58,137 nucleotides of DNA from JAAXKN01 sp050259615 (GTDB taxonomy: Bacteria > Bacteroidota > Ignavibacteria > Ignavibacteriales > SURF-24): the NCBI GenBank assembly GCA_050259615.1, contig JBLNAZ010000216.1, positions 1 to 58,137 of the forward strand, in the 5' to 3' direction. Under the pieces are notes generated by a model that saw only the letters and a program-made list of their open reading frames with translations, was not told where the DNA came from and did no database searches. The position numbers and the translations under genes were made by a program. Positions 33,441 through 42,561 of this stretch are shown here, in pieces (the stretch's first letter is position 1; the number at the start of each line of letters is the position of its first letter).

Positions 33441-34469
33441 TTACTTCGTAAAACTCAGGCCAAACATTAAAGACCAGGACTTTTCTGAAAAAGTGTCATT
33501 AAGAAGGTTTTCCCTGGAATATCCGGTCCTAAAATATACTTCCAGAGCCTCAGTCACATCATAGCCTATTTTAAGGAGAACACGGTTTTCATAATTCAAT
33601 GATGAATAGTTAAGAATTGAAACCTCGTCATTACTAGTACCCTTAATGACTTTTATTTTGTGCCAATAGTAATCGGCCAGCAGCATTATGGACACGTTTT
33701 CCTCCGGCATTACCCCAGCCATAAATCTTACCATTTGTTCATTTGAGGGAAATTCCGTGCTTTTTGAATTTACCAGAAGAAACCGGTACTGCAGAGCAGC
33801 AATAACCTCTCCAGAGAAGGTTATATTTACTTCAGGCCCGATCTTCCAGCCCGGAACAAATTTTTCCTTCTGGAGCGGCCAGCTTCCGGACTTTTCTCTT
33901 ATGGAAAAGAGTTCCGAATAGATACCGCCTTCTCCAGTTACTCCGGGATAAATAGATTTTTCTGCCGCAAGATTGAGCATAAAATTTTCAGTTGTCTGTT
34001 TGCTTTCGTAGTTTATTGTCTGACGGTAATATCCCGGACTAAGGTGTAAAATGGATTCAGAAGAAAGATTATAAGTATAATCACCCTGAAGACTTAAAAC
34101 ATCGTGGCAGATAGCAGGCTGATAGCTTTTATATAGGTTTCTTTTAGCCGAAGCTGTAATACCATAACTGGAGGCTTCTGTTTGCATAGAATAACCCGCC
34201 TTCGCACCCATTTTCAGAGACCTCATCCCGGTTTCAATACCAGACCATTCAGGTATTATTCTGGCAAGAGTATTAAAAGAGCTATAATCACCCGAATAAT
34301 CGTAGGATAATTCACCATCTGCCCGCATAAGGAGATTTTCCTCACTGCTAAGAACCGGATTTTGGATGTTAAAGTACCCTGCTTCCAGATCCAGTCTGGA
34401 ATTAAGCTGGCAGAAGACTAAATTTTGATAAAAGATAAGTCCCGCTAAAATGGCAAAGGAGCGTTTCAT
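33441..34469 (-). CDS. outer-membrane beta-barrel protein, last gene of a two-component operon
   Basis: 342 residues with a Sec signal (about 1-20, ending V-F-C-Q). The rest alternates polar and aromatic residues in strand-length units (for example Y-S-G-D-Y-S-S-F-N-T-L-A-R-I), and the final strand W-S-L-M-F-G-L-S-F-T-K carries the alternating hydrophobics of a barrel insertion signal. No named family. Its ATG overlaps the stop of the coiled-coil gene (ATGA), so it belongs to the sensor kinase-NtrC-coiled-coil operon. It probably folds as a barrel of 14-16 strands. Confidence 0.75.
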   Translation of the reverse strand: MKRSFAILAGLIFYQNLVFCQLNSRLDLEAGYFNIQNPVLSSEENLLMRADGELSYDYSGDYSSFNTLARIIPEWSGIETGMRSLKMGAKAGYSMQTEASSYGITASAKRNLYKSYQPAICHDVLSLQGDYTYNLSSESILHLSPGYYRQTINYESKQTTENFMLNLAAEKSIYPGVTGEGGIYSELFSIREKSGSWPLQKEKFVPGWKIGPEVNITFSGEVIAALQYRFLLVNSKSTEFPSNEQMVRFMAGVMPEENVSIMLLADYYWHKIKVIKGTSNDEVSILNYSSLNYENRVLLKIGYDVTEALEVYFRTGYSRENLLNDTFSEKSWSLMFGLSFTK

Positions 34470-35455
34470 TCAGAGCTGCCGGTTTTGCTTAAAAGCATAG
34501 TTCTGTACTCTTCCAGGCTTTGCTTAAGGTCCTTAAGCATATTGAAATATCCGCTAAGTGAGATCCTTTTACCCGATGTGCCGAGGATGGTTTTGAGGCT
34601 TTGCATTATTTCATGGGAATGTTCCGGGTTAAGCTGACTGTAAAGGAGAGCCTGGCTCTGAATCATATCAACAGTGTTTTTTTCAGCGGCAACCGTGCCG
34701 TCTTTGAGATTGCCTCTATCAACAACGCTGCTTAAACCTGCAGAATTATTAATTCTTCCTGCAGGATGAATCCCCCTTTCAAGTTCTGCTTCCTGAAGGA
34801 ATTTGCGTGTCTTTTTCTGTAGTTTTATTACCTGTTCAGTCTCTTTATATATTATGTTTATCTGGTTAAGCTGGGCTTCGGTTTCTGCTAAAGCTGTCCA
34901 TAAATAATCGCTGTAGATATTCTTTTCCTTGCTGTTCAATCCACTTAGATCCAGAGATTTAATTCTTCCGGGATCAGAAGATAATTCAGGCATATAAGGC
35001 ATTACAGCAAGTCTTTTGCCCATCAGAAGCAGGATCTCACTATCGATAGAGCTGATTTCCAGAGAGTTTCTTGATAATTTTTTACGGCTTTGAAGTTTTT
35101 CAAGGTTTTCCCCGTAAGTTATACTTAAGGAACGTTTTACAGATTCAAGCTCATTGAAAGTATTCTGCACTTTTTTCTTCTGCGCCTCAGCCTGCGAGGA
35201 CAGGTTCATGGAATTTGACATGAGCAAGGTAATTATGTTCTTATCCGGATCCTTTTTCTTTTTTTCGTAATCTATCTGGCTGGCCCTTTCACCGAGAGAA
35301 TTTTTTAGGACTGAAAGAAGCGAATCCTCTTTCATGAGCATATTTGAAAGCAAATTATATTTCCTTTCCAAAGACTCCAGGTCCTGCCCATTCAAATTAC
35401 TGCAAAGTATCAGTAATGAGATAATCAGGCAGACAGATTTGAAGGCATGTTTCAT
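34466..35455 (-). CDS. secreted coiled-coil protein of the two-component operon
   Basis: 329 residues with a Sec signal (ending N-L-N-G-Q). The mature part is rich in Leu, Lys, Glu and Gln in heptad spacing (about 25-130 and 190-230). No catalytic motif is visible. A periplasmic, rod-like or scaffold protein is the likely reading. Its start overlaps the NtrC gene and its end overlaps the barrel gene, both by four bases, so all are co-translated. The function is unknown. Confidence 0.75.
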   Translation of the reverse strand: MKHAFKSVCLIISLLILCSNLNGQDLESLERKYNLLSNMLMKEDSLLSVLKNSLGERASQIDYEKKKKDPDKNIITLLMSNSMNLSSQAEAQKKKVQNTFNELESVKRSLSITYGENLEKLQSRKKLSRNSLEISSIDSEILLLMGKRLAVMPYMPELSSDPGRIKSLDLSGLNSKEKNIYSDYLWTALAETEAQLNQINIIYKETEQVIKLQKKTRKFLQEAELERGIHPAGRINNSAGLSSVVDRGNLKDGTVAAEKNTVDMIQSQALLYSQLNPEHSHEIMQSLKTILGTSGKRISLSGYFNMLKDLKQSLEEYRTMLLSKTGSSE

Positions 35456-36822
35456 AATAATCCGAACTTCTCAAGTTTATAATAAAGTACACTTGTACCG
35501 ATGCCAAGAATTTTAGCCGCACGGTTTTTAACCCCGTCAGCTTTTTTCATGGCATCTGAAATCATATTTTTCTCGAGCGCATAAAGAGCATCTTCAAGCG
35601 GCAGCGACTCATATGCATCCTTAGCAGGCGGATTTTCGCACAGGTAATAGCCAACGAGTGCTGCGTCAATTTCCATCTCAGCAGATATTACAAAGAGCCT
35701 TTCTACCAGATTTTCCAGTTCACGTATATTTCCAGGCCAGGAGTAGTTTAGCATCATGTTTACTCCATCGGGTGAAATGGTTTTTAAGGCCTGGTTATAT
35801 CTCAGGCTCTGCCTTTTCAGAAAAAAATCTGCAAGAAGCGGGATATCTTCTTTTCTTTCCCTCAATGGGGGAAGGTTTACCGGGATTACACTAAGGCGGT
35901 AGAAAAGGTCCTGACGGAATTTTTCTTCCTGAATCATTTTCTTAAGATCGCGGTTGGTAGCTGCAATAATTCTTACATCTGTTTTTATTGTAATTTCACC
36001 TCCCACGCGTTCAAATTCACCTTCCTGGAGAACGCGCAGAAGTTTCACCTGCATCGAAGGTGAAATATCACCGATCTCGTCTAAAAACAGGGTTCCGCTG
36101 TCAGCAAGTTCAAAACGTCCTTTCTTAAGCTTATATGCGCCGGTGAAAGATCCCTTCTCATGACCGAACAGTTCACTTTCGAGCAGGTTTTCATTTAAGG
36201 CGCCGCAATTTATTTTAATAAAAGGGTTTAAGTTTCTTTTGCTTTTTCTGTGGATAGCCCTTGCAATGAGCTCTTTCCCGGTTCCGCTTTCACCCTGAAT
36301 AAGAACTGTGGAATCCCTGATGGCCACCTGGTCTATCAGAGAAAAAACGTTTTTCATTGGAGCTGAACGGCCAATTATCTCTTCGTAACCCTGGCTTAAT
36401 TCATCATTAAGCATGCGGTTCTGTTCTAAAAGCATCGTAATCTTATTGGCGCTATTATGCTTTTCAAACAGCTTTTTGACCCTGATTCTCAACTCCTCAG
36501 GAGCGAAAGGTTTGGTCAGGAAATCGGCTGCTCCAAGCTTAATAGCTTCCACAGCCGATTCCACTGTGCCATATGCCGAGATCATGAGGACCTCGGTTGA
36601 GGGGTTAATTTCCTTAAGTCCTTTGAGGACTTCAATACCGTCCATCGGTTCCATTTTAAGGTCTATTACAGCAACTGGGACAGGGTCTTTCCTGAAGAAT
36701 TTAATTGCTTCAGGGCCGCTGCAGAATGCCTGAACCACATAGCCTTCGCGTAAAAGGGTTTCAGTTATACCAAGCCTCATTATGTCATTATCTTCAACTA
36801 CAATAATTTCATTGTTCTTCAT
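35452..36822 (-). CDS. sigma-54-dependent response regulator (NtrC family)
   Basis: 456 residues. Receiver domain with phospho-acceptor Asp54 (V-I-D-L-K-M). AAA+ domain with Walker A G-E-S-G-T-G-K (about 177-183), the sigma-54 contact loop as G-S-F-T-G-A (Ser in place of Ala) and L-F-L-D-E-I-G-D. A Fis-type helix-turn-helix at the C-terminus ends A-A-K-I-L-G-I-G-T-S-V-L-Y-Y-K-L. It activates sigma-54 promoters on phosphorylation by the kinase encoded just upstream. It overlaps both neighbours by four bases. Confidence 0.96.
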   Translation of the reverse strand: MKNNEIIVVEDNDIMRLGITETLLREGYVVQAFCSGPEAIKFFRKDPVPVAVIDLKMEPMDGIEVLKGLKEINPSTEVLMISAYGTVESAVEAIKLGAADFLTKPFAPEELRIRVKKLFEKHNSANKITMLLEQNRMLNDELSQGYEEIIGRSAPMKNVFSLIDQVAIRDSTVLIQGESGTGKELIARAIHRKSKRNLNPFIKINCGALNENLLESELFGHEKGSFTGAYKLKKGRFELADSGTLFLDEIGDISPSMQVKLLRVLQEGEFERVGGEITIKTDVRIIAATNRDLKKMIQEEKFRQDLFYRLSVIPVNLPPLRERKEDIPLLADFFLKRQSLRYNQALKTISPDGVNMMLNYSWPGNIRELENLVERLFVISAEMEIDAALVGYYLCENPPAKDAYESLPLEDALYALEKNMISDAMKKADGVKNRAAKILGIGTSVLYYKLEKFGLL

Positions 36823-38237
36823 AGGCCATTCTTTTTAATTAATGTAAAAACAGAACCTTTATCCGGATTATTTTCCGCTTGAAGCAGAGCCTCATTTTCA
36901 CTGCTGAGCTTTTTACTTATGGCAAGTCCCAGCCCTGTACCGTCTATTTTTGTAGAGAAAAAAGGATCAAAGATCTTAGGCAGGTTCTCCTGCTGGATGC
37001 CGGGACCATCATCTTTGACTGAAATCCGGCAGTCAGTGACGTCTTTTTCTGCAGTAATGTCTATGTGCCCCCCGGCTGGGACTGCTTCCAGCGCATTTGC
37101 AACAAGGTTTACTATAATATTGCGGAAATGCGCTGGGTCGAAATGTATCCTGCCAAGATTATCATTTATATTCAGACATACTTTTTTTTCTTTAAGTTTT
37201 GAGCTGAAGATATTTACAATTTCTCCAAATACACCTGAAATGTTTACCCACGAGGGATTTGAAGGCATCGGACGGCTGTAGCTTAAGAATGCAGTAATAA
37301 GAGCCTTCAGGCCGTTAATTTCCCCCAGAATTTTCTCCGGATAGGCGGGATTTTTATTTTCCTTCAGCATATCCTCTTTTAATAATCCGGCAAGGAGTTC
37401 AATACCTCCTAAAGGATTACGGATCTCATGTGCAATCTGAGCCAGCATTGCTTCTTTCTCATTTTGTATCTTTGCCAGATCGTATCTCATTTTATTCAAA
37501 GAAGAAGACAGTGCTCTAATTTCTCCGTACATATTTTCAGGTTCAGGGGCAAGAAGGTCTCCCCCGCCGATCTTTCTGCTGAAAGCTGCAAGGCGGTCAA
37601 GCGGTCCTGAAATTGAGCGTGCTAGCAGTAAGCCAAACAGAAAAGAAATGCCAAGTCCTCCAAGTCCAATGTAAAGGAAAATCAAAGAAAAGTCCTCAAC
37701 CTTCTCCAGATGCAAGGCATTTTCCCTGAGTGCAAGCCAGAAAGAATCATCCAGGCGGCAGAAGCTCCATAAATACCAGATCCCGTCATCTCCCTTAAAA
37801 GGCAAAGAGGCAATGGATTGTCCAGCTACAAGTTCAGAAATTTCTTTCCTGTTAAGCATAAGGCTCATAGCCTGGGTGCCTTCCATGGTTTTATCAGACG
37901 AATGAACAATTACGGTAAAGTTATTGTCAAATATGAAAGCTTCACCCTGAAGGTCGGGATCAAGGAAACTTCGAAAAACATTTCTGTAATAGTCCCCTAC
38001 GCTTTTGCCGGGAAGCCCGAAATGAAGAATGTCGAGGTATTTTTTATCAATCTGGCGCGACAGCAGCTGAGTGGAAACATTTACCTGGCGGCCAAGTTCA
38101 GCAAGGTAAAGTTTCCTGATAAAGCGGTCACTGACAGCAGATGTTATCAGCACAAGTATTGACGTCACAAGGCAGAAAGTAAAAATAATTCTGATCTTGT
38201 AGTACGATGTTTTTATAAAGCCCTTAAATACGTTCAT
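36819..38237 (-). CDS. sensor histidine kinase, first gene of the operon
   Basis: 472 residues. An N-terminal membrane helix (about 15-37) is followed by a periplasmic sensor of roughly 140 residues, a second helix near 185-207, a HAMP-like linker, and a HisKA domain with the phospho-acceptor His270 in I-A-H-E-I-R-N-P-L-G-G. The HATPase has N-L-V-A-N-A-L-E-A, D-D-G-P-G-I and G-T-G-L-G-L-A. It is the partner of the adjacent NtrC regulator. The signal is unknown; the linked coiled-coil and barrel proteins suggest envelope status. Confidence 0.94.
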   Translation of the reverse strand: MNVFKGFIKTSYYKIRIIFTFCLVTSILVLITSAVSDRFIRKLYLAELGRQVNVSTQLLSRQIDKKYLDILHFGLPGKSVGDYYRNVFRSFLDPDLQGEAFIFDNNFTVIVHSSDKTMEGTQAMSLMLNRKEISELVAGQSIASLPFKGDDGIWYLWSFCRLDDSFWLALRENALHLEKVEDFSLIFLYIGLGGLGISFLFGLLLARSISGPLDRLAAFSRKIGGGDLLAPEPENMYGEIRALSSSLNKMRYDLAKIQNEKEAMLAQIAHEIRNPLGGIELLAGLLKEDMLKENKNPAYPEKILGEINGLKALITAFLSYSRPMPSNPSWVNISGVFGEIVNIFSSKLKEKKVCLNINDNLGRIHFDPAHFRNIIVNLVANALEAVPAGGHIDITAEKDVTDCRISVKDDGPGIQQENLPKIFDPFFSTKIDGTGLGLAISKKLSSENEALLQAENNPDKGSVFTLIKKNGL

Positions 38238-38328
38238 TATTCCCGTAATTAAATTGGTATATGAAAGGACAAATCAAAAGTAAAAGCTGAAATCGAAATT
38301 GTCAACATTTGGCTTAAAATCAGCATTG

Positions 38329-40131
38329 CTATAAATTTGCCTCAAAACTGAGCCACCATTGTGAAAGCCGGAAAATTCCGTCAAATGAAGGATCGAGTAA
38401 AAGGTTTATTTTTAGATCCTGTGAAATATTTACCTCGAACTTTGTAATAAAATCGGTCGTGTTTTCAGTTAGTTTTGTCGCCGGTTCATAATATCTTTCT
38501 CCGAAATTCGATTCTTTACCCGATTTATCATTCTCCCTGCGTTCCCTTGAGTTGAAATATGCCAGTGTCACGTCATGCATCTCCCAGTCGCGCAGAATCC
38601 TGTTTATTCCAAGCCAGAGCCCGAACTTCTCATGTATCCTGAAATACAAGAGGACAGGTATCTGCAGAGTCCACTCTTCTGCCGTATAATCCCATTTAAG
38701 GGTCTTATTTTCCTTAAGACCGTTAATGTACTGCCCACCGTATCCGGGGTTGATGTAAATGTATTCAGAATAGCGGTTGGCAAGAACAGGTTCGTTATCT
38801 AAAATTTTGCTTTTGGAATTATTATAATAAAATCCTGCAAAAAGTGTGTTCCGGGGTGTCAGATCCCATTTGAAATTTAACATTACTTCGTGCGTATACA
38901 TTGTTTTCTTTCCTGTACCCGTGCGGTTATCATGCACAAATGAATATCCGTGCGAAGTGTAAGTGGTACTGTCATAATTGTATACCCATCTGGAGCTGCT
39001 GCTGGAAGTATCGTTAATCGAAGAAGTACTGGATAGGTTTACATTACTGTAATTATACCTGTAGAATCCGGCAACTTCCTTGCCCTCGGGCAGGCGTCTT
39101 AAAAAATTTACACTGATATATTTTGTTGTCCCCTTATGAAGCCAGGTCTGCTCTGTAAGGGTGCGTGACATATTGTAAGACCAGTCCGGAAGTTTCTCGG
39201 GCACTTTATATTGATAGAAATATGAATTTCCCTGATTAAAAGCCTGATTAGCTTTGCCTGAAAGAATTCCCCCTTTTAAGCCGATCATGAGCCTGGGAGA
39301 AACATCCATGATAAATCCTGCTGAAAGATCGAGGTGATGGTATGTCTCATCCTTGGCCTCGGAGTTGGAGTTACTGTATTTTGTCTGGCTGGTATTGCCA
39401 TATTCACTGTTATTAAGATTAAGATACTGTCCGGCTCTGGAGTGGGAGACACCATTTAATGAAAGACCAAATGTTAGATTGTTTAGAACTCTAAAGCCCA
39501 TAAAGGCGCTTAACAGATGCCCTGAAGTAAGCATCTCATCTTCATTTGCCTCGCGGTCAATTATCGGAATGTTTGCCCGGTCTGATGCGGCAACTTTTGA
39601 ATTAAAGGCATCATAGCCAAAGTGAGAAGCATAAATATAGTAAGGCATTGAATAGTACTTCTCTTTGCGATGAATCATCTGATAAGTAACTCCAAGAAAG
39701 AAGCTATTGTTAATTTCGGTTATGGGGTATGTAAGTACCCCAATTGAGACAACAGGTTCAGGCTCATTTCTAGCAGAGGTAAGCCAGCGCCTGTCCGGGA
39801 ATCTGAAATCGGCATTAGAATAGTAGTAAAGCGGTTCATACCTGTCGACAATAAGTGGAACTTCCCTGTCTCCCCTGAAATCCATGTAAAATTTTATTTC
39901 CTTTCCATTTAATTCAGGCAGACTGGCGGGGTTGTTGAAAAGATCCAGAAAAGGATCGCGCACAAAACCTGCCGCCACCTGCTTAAATCCCGGAAGTGCA
40001 AATGTATTCAGGTAATAGCTCTTAAAATACATTTCTGAGTTCTGGAAGTTTTTTTCTGCAGCCCTTTCCCCGTAGTACTGGGCGAAACTCAAAGAAGTCA
40101 GAAAAAAGAAAAACAGGATCATTTTTTTCAT
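38329..40131 (-). CDS. large outer-membrane beta-barrel protein
   Basis: 600 residues from the ATG at 40131, preceded by GGGGG; a longer frame to 40227 would bury the signal. The Sec signal ends L-S-F-A-Q. The protein then reads as a long run of amphipathic strands with turns rich in Asn, Ser and Tyr. The opening N-N-P-A-S-L-P-E-L resembles the N-P-A segment of OmpP1/FadL-type and Bacteroidota 'PorV-like' barrels. The end F-E-A-N-L is not a classical aromatic terminus. It may be a transport or assembly barrel; the substrate is unknown. It sits directly upstream of the sensor kinase operon and may share regulation. Confidence 0.75.
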   Translation of the reverse strand: MKKMILFFFFLTSLSFAQYYGERAAEKNFQNSEMYFKSYYLNTFALPGFKQVAAGFVRDPFLDLFNNPASLPELNGKEIKFYMDFRGDREVPLIVDRYEPLYYYSNADFRFPDRRWLTSARNEPEPVVSIGVLTYPITEINNSFFLGVTYQMIHRKEKYYSMPYYIYASHFGYDAFNSKVAASDRANIPIIDREANEDEMLTSGHLLSAFMGFRVLNNLTFGLSLNGVSHSRAGQYLNLNNSEYGNTSQTKYSNSNSEAKDETYHHLDLSAGFIMDVSPRLMIGLKGGILSGKANQAFNQGNSYFYQYKVPEKLPDWSYNMSRTLTEQTWLHKGTTKYISVNFLRRLPEGKEVAGFYRYNYSNVNLSSTSSINDTSSSSSRWVYNYDSTTYTSHGYSFVHDNRTGTGKKTMYTHEVMLNFKWDLTPRNTLFAGFYYNNSKSKILDNEPVLANRYSEYIYINPGYGGQYINGLKENKTLKWDYTAEEWTLQIPVLLYFRIHEKFGLWLGINRILRDWEMHDVTLAYFNSRERRENDKSGKESNFGERYYEPATKLTENTTDFITKFEVNISQDLKINLLLDPSFDGIFRLSQWWLSFEANL

Positions 40132-40293
40132 ATTGCCCCCATATTTATTAATCAGGAGAGGTTTTATAATTACAAAGGCAAGAAATGTGCCGGCGGAGGA
40201 AGAAGTAAATTTAAGATGGAAAAGCAATTTTCATTTTTATTTAAAATCAGATTTCTGACGTGGTTATCAGATTTTTGATATGAATGATAAAAG

Positions 40294-40322
40294 AAAACCC
40301 TGAGTACTAGTCTCAGGGTTTT
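40294..40322 (-). terminator. intrinsic terminator of the 40349-40756 gene
   Basis: Perfect 11-base arms AAAACCCTGAG/CTCAGGGTTTT around a seven-base loop, placed about 27 bases beyond the stop on the minus strand. Confidence 0.88.
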
Positions 40323-40348
40323 CATAAATAAGTCTATTAAAATTGCAG

Positions 40349-40756
40349 TTACTTCGTTGTATCTATTTCGCTACTCATCTGCTGAAGGGCTTCGATCTCT
40401 TTATCTCTGGAGTAAACCTGTTCTTTCTGTTCCCTTTCCAGCTTTGACTTTGCCTCTAATTTTTCTTTAATATCCTGGGCTATAAGTTCTTTGATATCTC
40501 TGCGGATCTCAGCTCTTTCCTGCCTGTACTGAGAAAGTTCTTTCTCCAGACGGTTAATCCAGTCGGTCGTAAATTTTTCACGTGACCTGAGTTTTTCCAT
40601 CTGCCATGAAGAAATACGAGGAGGTTTTCTGTATTTAGTGACCACAGTTTTTTTCTTATGTATAGTCTTAGACCTGGAAGTGCATTGCTGTCCGTAGATA
40701 AACGAACAAAAAAACAGTGATAATATTACTACAAGAGAAATGCGTTTTAACTGCAT
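40349..40756 (-). CDS. small secreted coiled-coil protein
   Basis: 135 residues. A signal peptide ends S-F-I-Y-G-Q, then a basic stretch (K-T-I-H-K-K-K-T-V-V) and a long charged helix of Glu, Lys, Arg and Gln (about 55-125) with coiled-coil periodicity. One Cys (Q-Q-C-T) sits shortly after the cleavage site. It is probably periplasmic and oligomeric. No family is recognised. Confidence 0.7.
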   Translation of the reverse strand: MQLKRISLVVILSLFFCSFIYGQQCTSRSKTIHKKKTVVTKYRKPPRISSWQMEKLRSREKFTTDWINRLEKELSQYRQERAEIRRDIKELIAQDIKEKLEAKSKLEREQKEQVYSRDKEIEALQQMSSEIDTTK

Positions 40757-40841
40757 GATGTATCCCCAATTTAGTAGCGGTTTTTAATAATATAATTTTG
40801 ACAATAAACTTAAATATCCCTGAGTTAAATTGCAACAAAAC

Positions 40842-42083
40842 TTATGTATTAAAATTTTCTGATGAAGGAACAGTAAAATTAAAGGAAGTTCCTTTCCCAT
40901 GCCCTGATTCGGCCCATATTTTACCGTTGTGCATCGTAATCATATCCAGGCATAGAATAAGCCCAAGGCCTGAGCCCTGTTCATTTAGTGTGCCGCTTGT
41001 ACTGTATGGAATATCTATTCTGAATAATTTTTCCATGTTCTCGCTGGAAATTCCGATTCCGTTATCAATCACGGAAACTTTTATTTCCCGCATATTCCAT
41101 TCGGCTTTAATTATAATTTTTCCGTCGGGAAAGGTAAATTTTACCGCATTTGAGATAAGATTCTGAAGTATAAGCTCCAGCATGTTCCGGTCGGCCAAGG
41201 CCCTTAAGCTGCCGTCTACTTCATTTACTATTTTAATTCTTTTCTGAAGGATGCTTGCAGAGGATAGCTCAAGCGTAGAGTCTACGGCATCCTTAAGTGA
41301 AATGTCTGCTGGCTTGTATGAAATACGTCCCGACTGAAGTCTTGACCACTGGAGAAGGCTGTCGAGCCAGTTATAGACTTTTTCAAGTGTATTGCGTATT
41401 TCAAAAGCGAAATGTCTTATTTCATCCTTGCTGTATGTGTCAATCCTGGAATAAAGTTCCTTTGAAACTCCAAGAAGGCCGTTGAAAGGGCTTCGCAGAT
41501 CATGCGAGATAATTGAAAAGAATTTGTCCTTATCTGCGTTCAGTTCTGCAAGCTTCTTATTATAATGAAGAAGCGACTCTTCAATTTCCTTGTGGCGTGA
41601 TATATCACGTCCTATTCCAATGATACCGGTTACATTACCTTCTGCATCGCGTATTGGGGATAGCATAGTAGAATAGTGGATCTTGTGGCCAAACATAACA
41701 TCTGACCACTCATACATTAGAGATTCCCCCTTAAGGGCTCTTTTGTTAGCTTCATAATGAACTGCAGCAGCTTCCTTATCCATTATGTCAAAAACAGTTT
41801 TCCCCAGAACCCTCTTTTTTGCCTCGGGGTTCTTTTCAAAGATTTTACCATACATTCCGGTGTGACGCTGCTGAGTGTCAAAAGTAAATACTATATCATC
41901 AACAGATTCCAAAAGAGCATTGAATTTGGTTTCACTTTCATAGAGATTCTCCTCTGCTTTTCTACGTAAGTTTATTTCCAACTGAAGCTGTTCTTCCAGC
42001 AGAATAAGCCTGTCTTCTGACTCTAAATCCTTTGCACCTTCTTTTTTGGTGAGCACTTTTACTTTTCCGGAATTCTGCGGCAT
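40842..42083 (-). CDS. PAS-domain sensor histidine kinase (soluble)
   Basis: 413 residues without a membrane helix. An N-terminal coiled coil (L-L-E-E-Q-L-Q-L-E-I-N-L-R-R-K-A-E-E-N) leads into a PAS domain (about 50-165, with G-I-G-R-D-I-S-R-H at its end). HisKA follows with His194 in I-S-H-D-L-R-S-P-F, then HATPase N-L-I-S-N-A-V-K-F, D-N-G-I-G-I and G-S-G-L-G-L. An orphan kinase: no response regulator adjoins it. The signal and partner are unknown. Confidence 0.93.
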   Translation of the reverse strand: MPQNSGKVKVLTKKEGAKDLESEDRLILLEEQLQLEINLRRKAEENLYESETKFNALLESVDDIVFTFDTQQRHTGMYGKIFEKNPEAKKRVLGKTVFDIMDKEAAAVHYEANKRALKGESLMYEWSDVMFGHKIHYSTMLSPIRDAEGNVTGIIGIGRDISRHKEIEESLLHYNKKLAELNADKDKFFSIISHDLRSPFNGLLGVSKELYSRIDTYSKDEIRHFAFEIRNTLEKVYNWLDSLLQWSRLQSGRISYKPADISLKDAVDSTLELSSASILQKRIKIVNEVDGSLRALADRNMLELILQNLISNAVKFTFPDGKIIIKAEWNMREIKVSVIDNGIGISSENMEKLFRIDIPYSTSGTLNEQGSGLGLILCLDMITMHNGKIWAESGHGKGTSFNFTVPSSENFNT

Positions 42084-42561
42084 ATTTTTCAGCTAAACCT
42101 TTCTGTAGAATTTGTTATTAAATGAATTTTCCAAAAGTGAAGGTAATTTCGGAAATTTTTTACAATTAATAAAGGAATTTAATCATACATATAAGATATT
42201 AAGGTATTCTTATCCGCAGGCATTAAATAACCAATTATTTTTTCATAAATTGCTAAACTTTATTAAAATCTTCCGATAATAAGCCAAACTGCTTCTGCCT
42301 GGGAAAATAAGTTTCAATTATAAAGGTAAAATAAGCCTGGAAAAGTTATAAGGTATTAAACAGGACAAATAAGCCTCAAGCAGAAGAACTCCCCCACCCG
42401 GTTTGTGTTAAAATTCCATTTATTAAACATTACGAAGACATATTTTATGCAGAAACATAGAACGTTCCCAGAAGAGGATTCTATTACAGTTTAGAACAGG
42501 TTTTTCTATTCTAAAAATAAGTGATTTTATAACTAACTATATTCATTAAATTGGGAAAATT
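42084..42561. other. intergenic region between a kinase and a chemoreceptor, no gene found
   Basis: 478 bases, AT-rich, holding the divergent promoters of the PAS kinase and the MCP. No reading frame over 20 codons with a ribosome site and no strong hairpin was found. Confidence 0.6.
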
